DNA of 64,000 nt, taken from contig OU696594.1 in assembly GCA_916048095.2 (NCBI GenBank), positions 3,534,281 to 3,598,280 on the forward strand, read 5' to 3'. This stretch comes from Sacculina carcini. Its lineage: Eukaryota > Arthropoda > Thecostraca > Sacculinidae. The notes under the pieces are model-generated. The model did no database searches. It saw only the letters and a program-made list of their open reading frames with translations, and was not told where the DNA came from. Shown piece after piece: positions 22,028 through 31,477 of the stretch. Position 1 is the stretch's first letter. Every line of letters begins with the position of its first letter. Both the position numbers and the translations under genes were made by a program.

Positions 22028-22420
22028 CACGAAAAATTTAAGACAAACAAAACACGAAAACACAACACAACATAGGCCCTCAAACTGAATTGCATTCAAT
22101 GTACGCGTTGCTTCAGCGCCATGTGGTGAAAAACGGAGAATCGAATATTTGCCTTGCACGAGAATTCAATCATTTTCAGCGTGAGAGTGCGCGTTCATTG
22201 CACGGCAACGTAGCGCCCTCTTGAGGCAAGCGGCTGAAATGCAGGCCAATTGGCTTGAAAAGTTGAACATGTTCAACTTCGGTTTTCGGGACAATTGTTG
22301 GCCAAGCCAACGATTGGCTTGGCCAACAGTTGGCCTCGTGTGACCACTCGACCAAGCCAACAGTTGGCCAAGCCAATCGTTGGCTAAGCCAACAATTGGC
22401 CTCGTGTGACCACGGCTTAA

Positions 22421-22940
22421 GTGCTCTGGAATCGCCGTTGAAAGTATTTCAAACACTAGTGACGAATGCAGTTGCATGGTGATATTGCTCATATTCTAGC
22501 TTCACGGTTTGACCCAGCAATACACATATAAGCAGCTAAGGCGAGTTTGGATGGTAGGTGGGACCCGTCATCTAACTCCTGGCCACACAACAATCACGAA
22601 AACTTGACAACAGCAGAGGAAATTATTCGGAGTATTTGAACTTTACACAAGTACGAGAGCTTTTGAGTTATTTCTTGACGAGAACATAATGCACCTACAG
22701 AGATGAAATACTAAAATCTATATTTGTATAGAAGACAACATAACGACTGGTCCAATAAGGCATAATTATTCACTCTTACTCGTATGACTCGTGAAGATAG
22801 ACTGAACAATAACACGATTGCTGTAACACACTATTGCAGACGAACATGAATGCATGACACATTCAGGTGTGACAACGGAGAATGCATTCCTGAGAAGAAA
22901 AGCACGACAAAAAATTATTTCACCATATGCACAAACTATG
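22421..22940. other. No recognisable gene; left edge of the mosaic region
   Basis: Unique-looking AT-rich sequence between the Harbinger element and the first mosaic module (about 22940). No ORF or RNA feature is supported. Confidence 0.5.
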
Positions 22941-22974
22941 AACAAAATGGACGTCAAGCCAGCCAGGTGGCTGA

Positions 22975-23100
22975 CATATTGACACGCAGTGCACTGCGTG
23001 CGTACGTGCAAAGGATCGAGGGTCCGTATCAAAGAATAGGATCGAGGATCGAGGGTCCGGCACACCGACGTATCCGACCTTGGCGGCATCCTAATCGTGC
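22975..23100 (+). repeat. Connector module A (GGATCGAGGGTCCG type), 4 copies
   Basis: Begins ACATATTGACACGCAGTGC and carries GGATCGAGGGTCCG twice, then a ~63-bp unit GGCACGCCGACGTATCCGACC...GGCATCCTC. The same module lies at 27450-27690 (three units), 28990-29145 and 30720-30905 (two units). Two copies (22975, 27450) are followed by the same Helitron Rep fragment. Confidence 0.9.
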
Positions 23101-23490
23101 TAATCAATGCCGCAATGACATATGTCCGCTACTTTGGTAAGCCCGACTTGTTCGTCACATTCACTTCCAACCCGAAATGTAATGAGATTCAACGTGAGCT
23201 GATTCCCGGTCAAAGACATGGTGATAGACAAGATCTTATTGCTAGAGTATATCGTTTGAAGCTGATCAAACTGATGTATCTTATAAAAAAGTCACAAATC
23301 TTAGGAGATGTAAGATGTACGCAATTGAGTGGCAGAAACGTGCCTCATTGTAAAATATTGCCATGACTAAAAACTCAAATCAATCATAATCAAATTCATG
23401 CTGTGATATCGGCAGCCTGATCCCGATAATGACCCAGTACTCGCTGATATTGTTAAGAAACATATGGTGCATTCTCCCCAACATGCGGAG
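23100..23490 (+). pseudogene. Helitron Rep-region fragment, copy 1
   Basis: Reads Y-F-G-K-P-D-L-F-V-T-F-T-S-N-P-K, the Helitron-like replication-initiator N-terminal motif. It continues D-L-I-A-R-V-Y-R-L-K-L-I-K-L-M and, after a frameshift, H-A-V-I-S-A-A and I-V-K-K-H-M-V-H. The catalytic HUH and Tyr residues are not preserved: the expected histidine pair is replaced at the frameshifted part around 23340. A near-identical copy lies at 27720-28090. Confidence 0.8.
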
Positions 23491-23654
23491 AAGGATTAGT
23501 GCGCTGCGTAGCAGCTCGTCTTTACGCATCGCTAACACCATCAGGGCTAGCGTCCATGATCGCACAGCACCCGCGTTTCGCAGAAACGGATGAGGGGATC
23601 CTTTTTTAAGGATATGCCGAGTATCAGGGGTCCGCCAGTTTAATCTTTTTCTCC

Positions 23655-24010
23655 AACATCATGGCCCATCTTTTGCGGGAAAATTGTCAAATTTTTGTTG
23701 ACGGCACATTCTACGTGTCAGACAATGTTCCGCCAGATTTTCACTGTCCATGTAAAGTAAGACAATAACGGTGCCCAGGGATTTTGTCCGTTGTCTATGT
23801 GTTGATGCCAGTGCGCACACAGGGCATGTACGAGGCCGTCTGGCGGAAAATGGTGGAGCTATGTCCAAATTTCCGACCATCTGTGTCCATGAGCGACTTT
23901 GAAGGCGGTCTCATGATATCCTTGTGTCGTATTCCCCGGAATTGCTGCCAAAGGTTGTTATCTTCACTATGTGCAGGCAATCCGGACGCGCACCAGAAGA
24001 TTGTCTGGCA
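23655..24010 (+). pseudogene. MULE-type transposase fragment
   Basis: F-V-D-G-T-F-Y-V-S (about 23693) matches the D-G-T-F motif holding the first catalytic Asp of Mutator-like transposases. It is followed, after a stop and frame change near 23766, by V-V-Y-V-L-M-P, Y-E-A-V-W-R-K-M-V-E-L-C-P and S-D-F-E-G-G (second acidic motif, about 23890). Only the core is present. Such domains also occur in FLYWCH-type host proteins, so a host origin is possible. Confidence 0.65.
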
Positions 24011-24054
24011 GCAACACAGGACTTGACCCGTTAAAAAAGAATGAGAAATTGATA

Positions 24055-24300
24055 TTTCACTGTCCGCTCTGCCAGCCGATCTAATGGAGAGGTATATGGG
24101 ATATATCGGATCAAAAGCAGGCGAGCCAAGCAGGCCAAAAACGCAGATGACCATACCAAATACTACATTCACGTGACTTACAAAAACGCCGACGCCAACC
24201 TCCTGCGTCTCTAGGAATGTGTCATGGAGTCGGCGCCGCAGCTAGTCCTTCAGCTTTGTATTGTGTTCAACGAACATGAGACACACCGACGGCTGCCTCC
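24055..24300 (+). pseudogene. XK-related (XKR) protein fragment, middle part
   Basis: After an upstream frameshift the frame reads K-Y-Y-I-H-V-T-Y-K-N-A-D-A-N-L-L-R-L, a TAG stop, then E-S-A-P-Q-L-V-L-Q-L-C-I. E-S-A-P-Q-L-x-L-Q-L is the most conserved stretch of XKR membrane scramblases. In the family this part lies downstream of the segment found at 28110-28590, yet here it is about 4 kb upstream on the same strand, so the two pieces are out of order. Confidence 0.7.
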
Positions 24301-24390
24301 GTTTCCGCTCTCCGGCGACATTGACACTCCGGACTCGGAACGCGCTCCGCACACCCCAATCACCGTGACAATGCACGGGGTTTTCTATCA

Positions 24391-25470
24391 TCCGGGGGCA
24401 CAAACTGGGTCCTCTCACCCCTTACTTGGGGTCAAGTACTTCAGACATGACTTCTATCGTAAAACCATGAAATAACACCCATGATGACCCTGTGGTGAAG
24501 AAGGCCCTATATCTCCGATCAGACATCAACTGGTTCACTCCTACCGACTCAGTTCATATTGCAGTATTGGCAGGGAATTTGGAGGCTAATACAGGACGGA
24601 CAGACGAAGATAACCTTCTCAGATAAATTTGGGGAATCAATCCCTTGTTCCCTCGATTCATTAGCGAGTTTTACAATGCTACGCCATTAGGATTTTCAAA
24701 CTCAATCCACAGTATAGTGGAGAACTTCAGAACGGTGAGACTCCTCCTACCAGATACAAGCCAAAGAAAGCTGTCTGAGACGGTTACCATGTCAGAGTAT
24801 GTCATACTTGAGACCATCTGAACCACATGTAATCGGATCTGAGATCCGGGGGCACAAACTGGGTCCTCTCACCCCTTACTTGGGGTCAAGTACTTCAGAC
24901 ATGACTTCTATCGTAAAACCATGAAATAAGGCCCATGATAACCCTGTGGTGAAGAAGGCCCTATATCTCCGATCAGACATCAACTGGTTCATTCCTACCG
25001 ACTCAGCTCTTATTGCAGTATTGGCAGGGAATTTGGAGGCTAATACAGGACGGACAGACGAAGAGGACCTTCTCAGATGAATTTGGGGAATCAATACCTT
25101 GTTCCCTCAATTCATTAGCGAGTTTTGCAATGCTCCGCCATTTGGATTTGCAAACTCAATCCACAGTATAGTGAAGAACTCCAGAACGGTGAGACTCGTC
25201 CTACCAGATACAAGCCACAGAAAGCTGTCTGAGACGGTTAGCATGTCAGAGTATGTCATACTTGGGACCATCCGAACCACATGCAATCGGATCTGGGAAT
25301 GCAGCACAGTGGGCTGGTCATCTTCGGGCTCTATCGTTGGGCCGAGAACCAGCGGGAAGTACAGTTCCGCCTCCTTATATGTATGATCTGTCCTCCACTC
25401 GAGATGGTTTGATCAGCTCGAGCGCTGAATGCATCATATTCAACAAACTGAGTCTTTATTTCGGTAAATG
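24391..25470 (+). pseudogene. Endogenous mononegavirus-type L polymerase fragment (thumb/capping region), tandemly duplicated
   Basis: A ~454-bp unit (24391-24844) is directly repeated at 24845-25298 and continues to about 25470. One frame reads P-Y-L-G-S-S-T-S (L proteins carry P-Y-x-G-S in the capping region), then L-R-S-D-I-N-W-F-T-P-T-D-S. Another reads L-F-P-R-F-I-S-E-F, S-I-H-S-I-V-x-N-x-R-T-V-R and C-N-R-I-W-E-C-S-T. All are characteristic of Mononegavirales large polymerase proteins. In a virus the F-P-R-F-I-S-E-F block precedes P-Y-x-G-S; here the order is reversed, so the insert is rearranged. Stops and frameshifts are frequent. Virus family not determined. Confidence 0.7.
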
Positions 25471-26600
25471 AGGGCTCTCCGCTGGTCGATCAGGCGACGT
25501 GGAAGCCGTCTATATCCTGGCACATCTGATCATGTTTCTGGCCGAGGATGATTTTCTCCAATACAATAGACCTCACACATTGCATCTCTCGAAGGTGCTG
25601 GGCTAGCAAGACAGCTAACATATTGGACAATAAATATATTCAACATGGACATCTTGGGCCTCTCAACTACATGCCGCAACTATATGGAAAATTACCAATC
25701 ACCACTGTACTACTATGTACAACTTCTGGCAAGTTATATATTGACAGAAGCTATCTACCAGCAAGTAACTGATTATTACGCCCAAACTCTGGCGGGATAT
25801 GCTCCTTCACAAGCAAGCTACGAGCAGTAGTTCTACTGCTATGTATATCCACTGGAGAACTAGGCTTCACACCATGCCAACATTCAACTACATTTCAAAT
25901 ACCAAGTGGGAATACCAATTATAATACCAACTATAATACAATACCAAATACCAAGTATTCAAATACATTGCGGGAGAGATACCGCCACAGACAAATGCCA
26001 CAACAGTTATAGTCAGTTTTCTCTGTTTGTTGTTATTTTTAGGTGTTATAAAGATAACCCTTGCCAGAGGAATGTATCTGGACGCCACCACGTTGTCTGG
26101 CATTCCTCGGCCTCAGGCTGTCGATGGATCCAGAACCACACGTCGATATGCATCCGGCCCTCAGGAGGTCCTTATGCGAAGCCATACGGCATGCCCACCA
26201 CCGAGCCTTAGAATGGAGAAAGATTAGCGGGGTACGTGTCGTTTTTGTTGAGAGTTCTGCGATTACCAACCACACTTGTCACGCTTATTCTGCACTACCC
26301 GGCTCAGACGGCCGCCTTCGCGACCGCAATGATTACGACAGCACCCCTCCGGATTCCACCCGCCATTTTCTTTATGGTGGCCAAGGACGCGGCCACCACA
26401 GGCACAGGTATCGCGACACTCCACGGCGCATGGTCCGTGCCGTGGACGTCTCGGACCGAAATATCTGGCTCGCCATCCTAGGCCTGGCCCTTGCCAACGC
26501 GCAAGGCAGCCAACACACACTACTCGGCACCGATAACATCGGCCTGGCATACAACCTGGCCCGCCGAAGAATGCCACTCAGGATGGCGGCGGCGTATTAG
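25300..26600 (+). repeat. 1.3-kb segment duplicated at 43070-44370
   Basis: L-fragment tail, a tyrosine-rich stretch and the RT/RNase H fragment are present again, collinear and about 95% identical by eye, at 43070-44370. The downstream neighbours differ: the RNase H end here, Helitron helicase there. The tyrosine-rich frame (25645-25830; Q-S-P-L-Y-Y-Y-V-Q-L) is unrecognised. Confidence 0.9.
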
Positions 26601-26870
26601 CACCTGGTCGGCCAGCTACCTTTAATGGTGGCGTACTTGCCCACTACTCTAGACCCGGATGACGACCCGTCACGACGATGCGGTGATGGCGCTCTACAGC
26701 AGCGCCACCCGCTACTGCTGCCGCAGTGGAGGACCGTCAGTCGAGTTTGGGCTTCCGCCGAGAACAGACCGCAGCCTAGACTGCGGGGGCACGGGCGCAT
26801 CTGCGAAGGTTTCCACGGCCAGCCGCGACCACCAGAGATTCACAGCAGCAATTGCCGGCTGCATGATTGA
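26080..26870 (+). pseudogene. RT thumb/RNase H fragment of a hepadna- or retro-type polymerase, copy 1
   Basis: The frame begins L-A-F-L-G-L-R-L (RT thumb, about 26090). An overlapping frame reads K-D-A-A-T-T-G-T-G-I-A (RNase H first Asp, about 26385). It returns to W-L-A-I-L-G-L-A and L-L-G-T-D-N-I-G-L-A (third-Asp-type motif, about 26520), then V-A-Y-L-P-T-T-L and P-D-D-D-P-S-R (about 26640-26680). The closing N/D-P-x-D-D-P-S-R pattern resembles RNase H ends of hepadnavirus-like polymerases but also occurs in DIRS and other retroelements, so origin is open. Two frame changes and a stop at 26600. Copies at 39190-39450 (minus) and 43870-44370. Confidence 0.6.
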
Positions 26871-27185
26871 TGTATATATGCATATTTGTGTTGTCTACCC
26901 ATGTGCATTGCTTATACATAATCACTAATTGTGATACGTTGTTACTGTAATTATTGTTGTAAATATGCTTAAAGGCACAATACATGGAACTAGATGGAGT
27001 TAAATACAAATATAGTTATAGCCATTTCCATGCTGAGTTGACCCAGACTCTGTAATCTTTGTGAGTTGCCCCACTTTTCGCTTGGTTAGGTCACGTCTGA
27101 CGGACGACGGAACGTGTGGCGGTATGGCGGAAAATGTCGCTAGTCGCTAGTCAGTAAGCACCTAAAAATATAGACAGTTCTTTAT
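26871..27185. other. No recognisable gene
   Basis: AT-rich spacer. It contains a CTAGTCGCTAGTC repeat at about 27140 and no supported ORF. Confidence 0.5.
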
Positions 27186-27420
27186 CTCCTTTAATACTGT
27201 CGACTACTCAAATACCAACTGTTTCACAACCAATTTCCGCGTCAAATCCTGATATTACACCGATACAAAACGATCCACCGGCGATAAGAACGCGTGCTTT
27301 CGCACTGAAGACTCAAGAGTGAATAAAACAACTGCATGCTGAATCAACAGGACTGAGGATCTGATATCGACTAAACGATCAACGTAAATGATCAACGGAA
27401 TACCTACAATAGTACCGGAG
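27185..27420 (+). pseudogene. Connector module C: short retroelement-like C-terminal coding remnant
   Basis: Encodes P-T-V-S-Q-P-I-S-A-S-N-P and R-T-R-A-F-A-L-K-T-Q-E then a stop, followed by an M-I-N-G-I-P start. The same block, diverged, lies at 35695-35850 and 41445-41620. At 41618 it leads into a chromodomain-like ORF. Function unknown. Confidence 0.55.
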
Positions 27421-27719
27421 GCGCTCACAAAGAAGACGCCAAGGCAGCCAGGCAGACATATTGACACGCAGTGCACTGCGTACGTACGTGCAAAGGATCG
27501 AGGGTCCGTATACAAGAATAGGATCGAGGATCGAGGGTCCGGCACGCCGACGTATCCGACCTCAGCGGCATCCTCCTCGTGCTCTGTGGCTGCTGGACTC
27601 GGCACGCCGCCATATCCGACATCGGCGGCATCCTCTTCGTGCTCGGTGGCTGCTGGACTCGGCACGCCGACGTATCCCATCTCGGCGAGTCGCGCCAGTG
27701 CTGGCGACTACCACGACAA

Positions 27720-28090
27720 TGCCGCAATATCCGCAACTTTGGTAAGCCCGACTTGTTCATGACATTCACTTCCAACCCGAAATGTAATGAGATTCAACGT
27801 GAGCTGATTCCCGGTCAGACATGGTGATAGACAAGATCTTATTGCTAGAGTATATCGTTTGAAGCTGATCAAACTGATGTACCTTATAAAAAAGTCACAA
27901 ATCTTAGGAGATGTAAGATGTACACAATTGAGTGGCAGAAACGTGCCTCATTGTCATATATTGCTAAGACTAAAAACTCAAATCAATCCTAATCAAACTC
28001 ATGCTGTGATATCGGCAGCCTGATCCCGATAATGACCCAGTACTCGCTGATATTGTTAAGAAACATATGGTGCATTCTCCCCAATGTTGG
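27720..28090 (+). pseudogene. Helitron Rep-region fragment, copy 2
   Basis: Near-identical to 23104-23490 (same D-L-F-x-T-F-T-S-N-P-K motif, with an extra frameshift near 27745 and a small deletion near 27815). It is joined on the right at about 28085 directly to the XKR fragment, where copy 1 is joined to other sequence. Confidence 0.8.
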
Positions 28091-28109
28091 GATTTATTCA
28101 GGAAATACC

Positions 28110-28590
28110 ATGTCGCATTCGCCAGACAACCCTGTGCCGGTTTATTCGGATGTTGATTTGATCATCGAGTCCATGCTTGCCAACATCGGTACTCCTGAAA
28201 ACAGTGATTCTGGTGCCGTGACCCGGAGTGCTCACGATGCGAACAACACGACGGGCAATAATAATGACGAGGTGGATTGTGTAGACTACACTATCATTGA
28301 TGTGATATTCGTGTTATTGTCCATCTTCACCTTCCTGGCGGACATGGGCAGTGATATGTTTGTGGCCGTGCACTTCTACCGGCATCAACGACAATTGGAA
28401 TTCTATTTAACACTGGCGTTTGTCGTCTCGGCTTCGCTCACCATGACCCTCTTCAGTCTGCGCTGGTATCTGAACGAGGTTTATAATGTGGAAGGCCACG
28501 AGTTCAAAGGTGGAAGTGGATTGTGCGCATCATGTGCCTCATACTCCAGTTGAGTCCATTGCTGCGGAGTCGGAGCGTCGTCTGTTGGAA
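28110..28590 (+). pseudogene. XK-related (XKR) protein fragment, N-terminal part
   Basis: Starts with ATG and a ~65-residue acidic N-terminus, then two membrane segments: I-I-D-V-I-F-V-L-L-S-I-F-T-F-L-A-D-M-G-S-D (about 28300-28355) and F-Y-L-T-L-A-F-V-V-S-A-S-L-T-M-T-L (28400-28455), then L-R-W-Y-L. After a frameshift near 28505 it continues W-I-V-R-I-M-C-L-I-L-Q-L-S-P-L-L-R. This is the start of an XKR membrane protein (phospholipid scramblase family). The family's next segment is found at 24055-24300. It could be a host first exon, but its fit within the mosaic and the frameshift favour a captured copy. Confidence 0.75.
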
Positions 28591-28849
28591 GGTAGCTGGT
28601 GCATTGTGACGATTCTGAACCAGAGACGCCAGGTGACCCTCCAAACCCACACCAATCGTAATCCATGGAGATGACGGAGCAAGGCTGAGCCCCGACCTGT
28701 CTGTTGCCTTAGGTTTTGCGACGAGTGCAGTAATGGCGCAGGTGGTCCTCTGTGTCACCCACCACGGTACAGCTGACCAACGCATCCGCAAGTTCTGCCG
28801 AGCGTTGGAGCGAGCGGGGCTCAACCCTGTCACCGCGACTCCGACGAAC

Positions 28850-28965
28850 ATCCAGTCGTGCAATAAACTCTCGCGAGAGACTTTGTGTGTCGCCAGAGTA
28901 ACGAGGCGACGCAATGCCTAACATCACAGCATTGCGCCACCTAACGACTCCGTTACACTTTTTTC
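28850..28965 (+). repeat. Connector module E: LTR-like end, 3 copies
   Basis: Contains GTGTCGCCAG, GCGACGCAATGCCTAACATC and ATTGCGCC, then CTAACGACTCCGTTACA. Copies lie at 31280-31385 and 49592-49705. In the latter it is followed by TTGGTGACCCCGACGA, which looks like a gypsy primer-binding site, and then by the ORF starting M-D-N-L-G. The GCAATG...CATTGC arms form a small hairpin. Confidence 0.65.
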
Positions 28966-29566
28966 TTAGTTAATGATGTGTTAACAGTGTAAATGTACGC
29001 ACGCAGTGCGTACGTGCAAAGGATCGAGGGTCCGTATAAAAGAATAGGATCGAGGATCCGGCACGACGACGTATCCGACCTCGGCGGCATCCTAATCGTG
29101 CTCTGTTGCTGCTGGACTCGGCACGCCGACGTATCCGACCTACCAGCAAGTAACTGATTACTACGTTCAAACTTTGGGGGGATATGCTCCTTCACAGCAT
29201 GTACGTTGCTCGACAACACTTACACTTTTGTGCTATAATATTTGTGATGATACATTTTTCACGCATAAACGGCGCAGTGTGTGTATTGATTTTTCACAAC
29301 GTCGCTCCTTCCCTCCTGGGGGTGAATATAGGGCGTCACGTACGCATCGGTGTGGCGATCAATAGTCCAGCGAAAGCATGACATGGCACTGTAGCAGGTT
29401 AGTTTAGCGATAGGAGCAACATGGAGTGATCCGATACACTTGACAATATTGTGGATTCTATTTTGTTTGATAATTCGACCAAATGTCCTCGTATAATGCC
29501 ACTTGAATGTTACGAGGCCGAGTTTTTGGAACAATCCAAACTTCCAGTAGTGAACAATAGTGTGTC

Positions 29567-30110
29567 ATGAGTAATAGTATGTCAATGAGTCAACGTATCT
29601 GGGTGATCATCGGCATGGCTAAATCTGATGCAGTTCGTAAGAGCTTGAAACGGTTCAAAAAATATCTGGACCTTTCTTTGAACTACTCTCAGCACTACGA
29701 CCCGTTTTGGAAGCTGAGCAAATCTAATGTGAAAATATTTTTCAGAGATGGGCTGATGCTTGTTTTACTGGACACTGTGACCAACCGCGCAATGAGGTAC
29801 GATGTTCTGAATAAATTGTTTGCAACTTTTGAAATACGTGTCAAATATGTCGTTCTTTCGCTAGTCGATGAATCATTAGTCTACAAACCACCGGCAGGCG
29901 GCGAGGACCAGAAGTTCGGCATCAACACTGTAATGAGCACGTTCAACGAAAGAAAACCTTTTCGCGTGCCGACCAAGCGCTACGACGAATTTCAAATGTC
30001 TCCCGACGATCTAATTATGAATGTTGTGGCCCATGGTGGACCGTTTTATAAAAAATTAAATAGTGCACCAAATATATTGAACAAAACTGTTTGTGTGTGT
30101 TTATCGCGAA
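29567..30110 (+). CDS. Unrecognised ORF U1 (possible viral protein)
   Basis: An intact frame of about 180 residues (M-S-N-S-M-S-M-S-Q-R). It has alternating hydrophobic and charged segments, Y-D-P-F-W-K-L-S at residue ~45, F-Q-M-S-P-D-D-L-I-M near the end, and then H-G-G-P-F-Y-K-K where it merges into connector module M1. A clearly homologous but much diverged version lies at 37990-38425, with Y-F-D-P-Y-W-N-I-S and F-Q-M-S-P-D-F-L-I-M. A piece lies at 34680-34875 and an N-terminal piece of the diverged type at 30510-30640. Divergence with conserved motifs implies two coding sources rather than recent copies. I do not recognise the family. Confidence 0.5.
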
Positions 30111-30480
30111 AAAAGAGCGTGGGAAAATAGCGCGAGGGAAAGATCGCGTGGGAAAATAGCGCATGGGAAAGAGCGCGTGGGAAAAGGGCGCGTGGGAAAA
30201 ATCAATAGGGTGAGAAAGAGCGTGAGAAAGATCAATAGGGGGGGAACGTGGGGGAATCATTGGGGGCGTGGGGGAGGGGCTGGAAAAAATCGATTGATTA
30301 GCGCCACTACTAATACTGCATGTGTGTGTGTGTATTTAGTACCATCCGCCGCTGCCGTTGGGTCGTCGCGGAGGCGTCGAGGATCGACGGGCAGTGGCAC
30401 CAGTCGCAAGACAACACACAACAACAGCATTACACATTACATTTCAGTCATACGACGCCTTCTCGCAAGCCGTCACAACC
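30000..30480 (+). repeat. Connector module M1: (GT)n, purine-rich minisatellite and conserved tail, copy 1
   Basis: Starts near CATGGTGGACCGTTTTATAAAA, has a (GT)n run, then a minisatellite of (A)GAGCGTGGGAAA/GATCAATAGGG units and a G-rich block. The tail contains GATTGATTAGCGCCACTAC and CAGTGGCACCAGTCGCAAGAC. Other copies: 34875-35580, 38400-39080, 46205-46755; a tail-only copy lies at 36330-36640. Each copy follows a different cargo (U1, a truncated U1, the diverged U1, and an L fragment). Confidence 0.9.
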
Positions 30481-30509
30481 AGGGAATATTGGAGCTGAGC
30501 TGAGCTCTG

Positions 30510-30645
30510 CGGAGACTAAAGAACCGGTGGCCAACGACGTATTAAGAAAGCTGGCCAAAAAACTCCACAGGCTGATGTCCTTTAAACAGTACTTTGATCC
30601 GTATTGGAACATTAGCTCGGCGACTAAACGCCGATATCGACTAAA
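30510..30645 (+). pseudogene. N-terminal piece of the diverged U1 paralogue
   Basis: Matches the start of the 37990-38425 sequence (E-P-V-A-N-D-V-L-R-K-L; F-D-P-Y-W-N-I-S), then stops at a sharp junction near 30620 where the ATCAACGTAAATGATCAA connector begins. Confidence 0.6.
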
Positions 30646-30909
30646 CGATCAACGTAAATGATCAAAGGAATACCTACAATAGTACCGGAGGCGCTCACAA
30701 CGAAGACGCCAAGCCAGCCAGGTGGCTGACATATTGACACGCAGTGCACTGCGTGCGTACGTGCAAAGGATCGAGGGTCCGTATAAAAGAATAGGATCGA
30801 GGATCGAGGGTCCGGCACGCCGACGTATCCGACCTCGGCGGCATCCTCTTCGTGTTCTGTGGCTGCGGGACTCGGCACGCCGACGTATCCGACCTCGGCG
30901 GCATATTGA

Positions 30910-31280
30910 ACACGAAATCGATTCGGTAACCAGAGCTCTTGTCGAGAATCGAGGATGTGCCTATTTTTCGGCGGCCTGCAGGGTCTAAAAATGACCAATG
31001 AATTTGTAAAAACATACAGGTCTGCTGTTTGGACGTTGGAGGGGTGCGTTGGACAAGCCAATAGGGTTGAGGACACCTGGGAGTCTCTTCGAAAACTACC
31101 CGACTTTCTCCATGCGAGGATGCTCGGGAACGATGATCACAGGTGGATACATGCGCAGTACACGGACCTGCTGTTCTGCGCGAATACCTCTTTCGCAAAA
31201 CACACCAAGACCATGGAGGGGTTTGACCTCGGGCGGAGCTCAACTGTGTTTACCCACGAGCTCTTGATACACTGGCAACA
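30910..31280 (+). pseudogene. Unrecognised coding remnant U3, copy 1
   Basis: Two frames together read V-T-R-A-L-V-E-N-R-G, R-S-A-V-W-T-L-E-G-C-V-G, A-R-M-L-G-N-D-D-H-R-W and F-T-H-E-L-L-I-H-W. The same remnant, about 90% identical but with different frame breaks, is at 49190-49595. That indicates a formerly coding sequence duplicated with its right-hand neighbours (modules E and D). Possibly viral; no family recognised. Confidence 0.5.
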
Positions 31281-31477
31281 AGTTCTCTCGCGAGTTTTTG
31301 TGTGTCGCCAGTAACGAAGCGACGCAATGCCTAACATCACAACATTGCGCCGCCTAACGACTCCGCTCCATCGGTGACCCTGACGACTAAACATCATCAT
31401 CACATCTTCATCATCAATTCTTAAAAATTGTTTGATTGCGGCTTGACTACTTCTGACGGTTTATCACGAGCCCTACG

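Larger units (their letters stand above)
18728..22417 (+). mobile_element. PIF/Harbinger DNA transposon (3690 bp), defective
   Basis: Terminal inverted repeats start AACCGCGGTCACACGAGGCC on the left and AGCCGTGGTCACACGAGGCC (reverse complement) on the right. Both are flanked by TAA (18725-18727 and 22418-22420), the 3-bp duplication typical of PIF/Harbinger. It encodes a DDE transposase in pieces on the plus strand and a Myb/MADF-like companion on the minus strand, the standard two-gene layout. Subterminal arrays of TTGGC/GCCAA palindromes are unusually dense. A hAT element (19485-20719) has inserted into the transposase intron. Confidence 0.92.
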
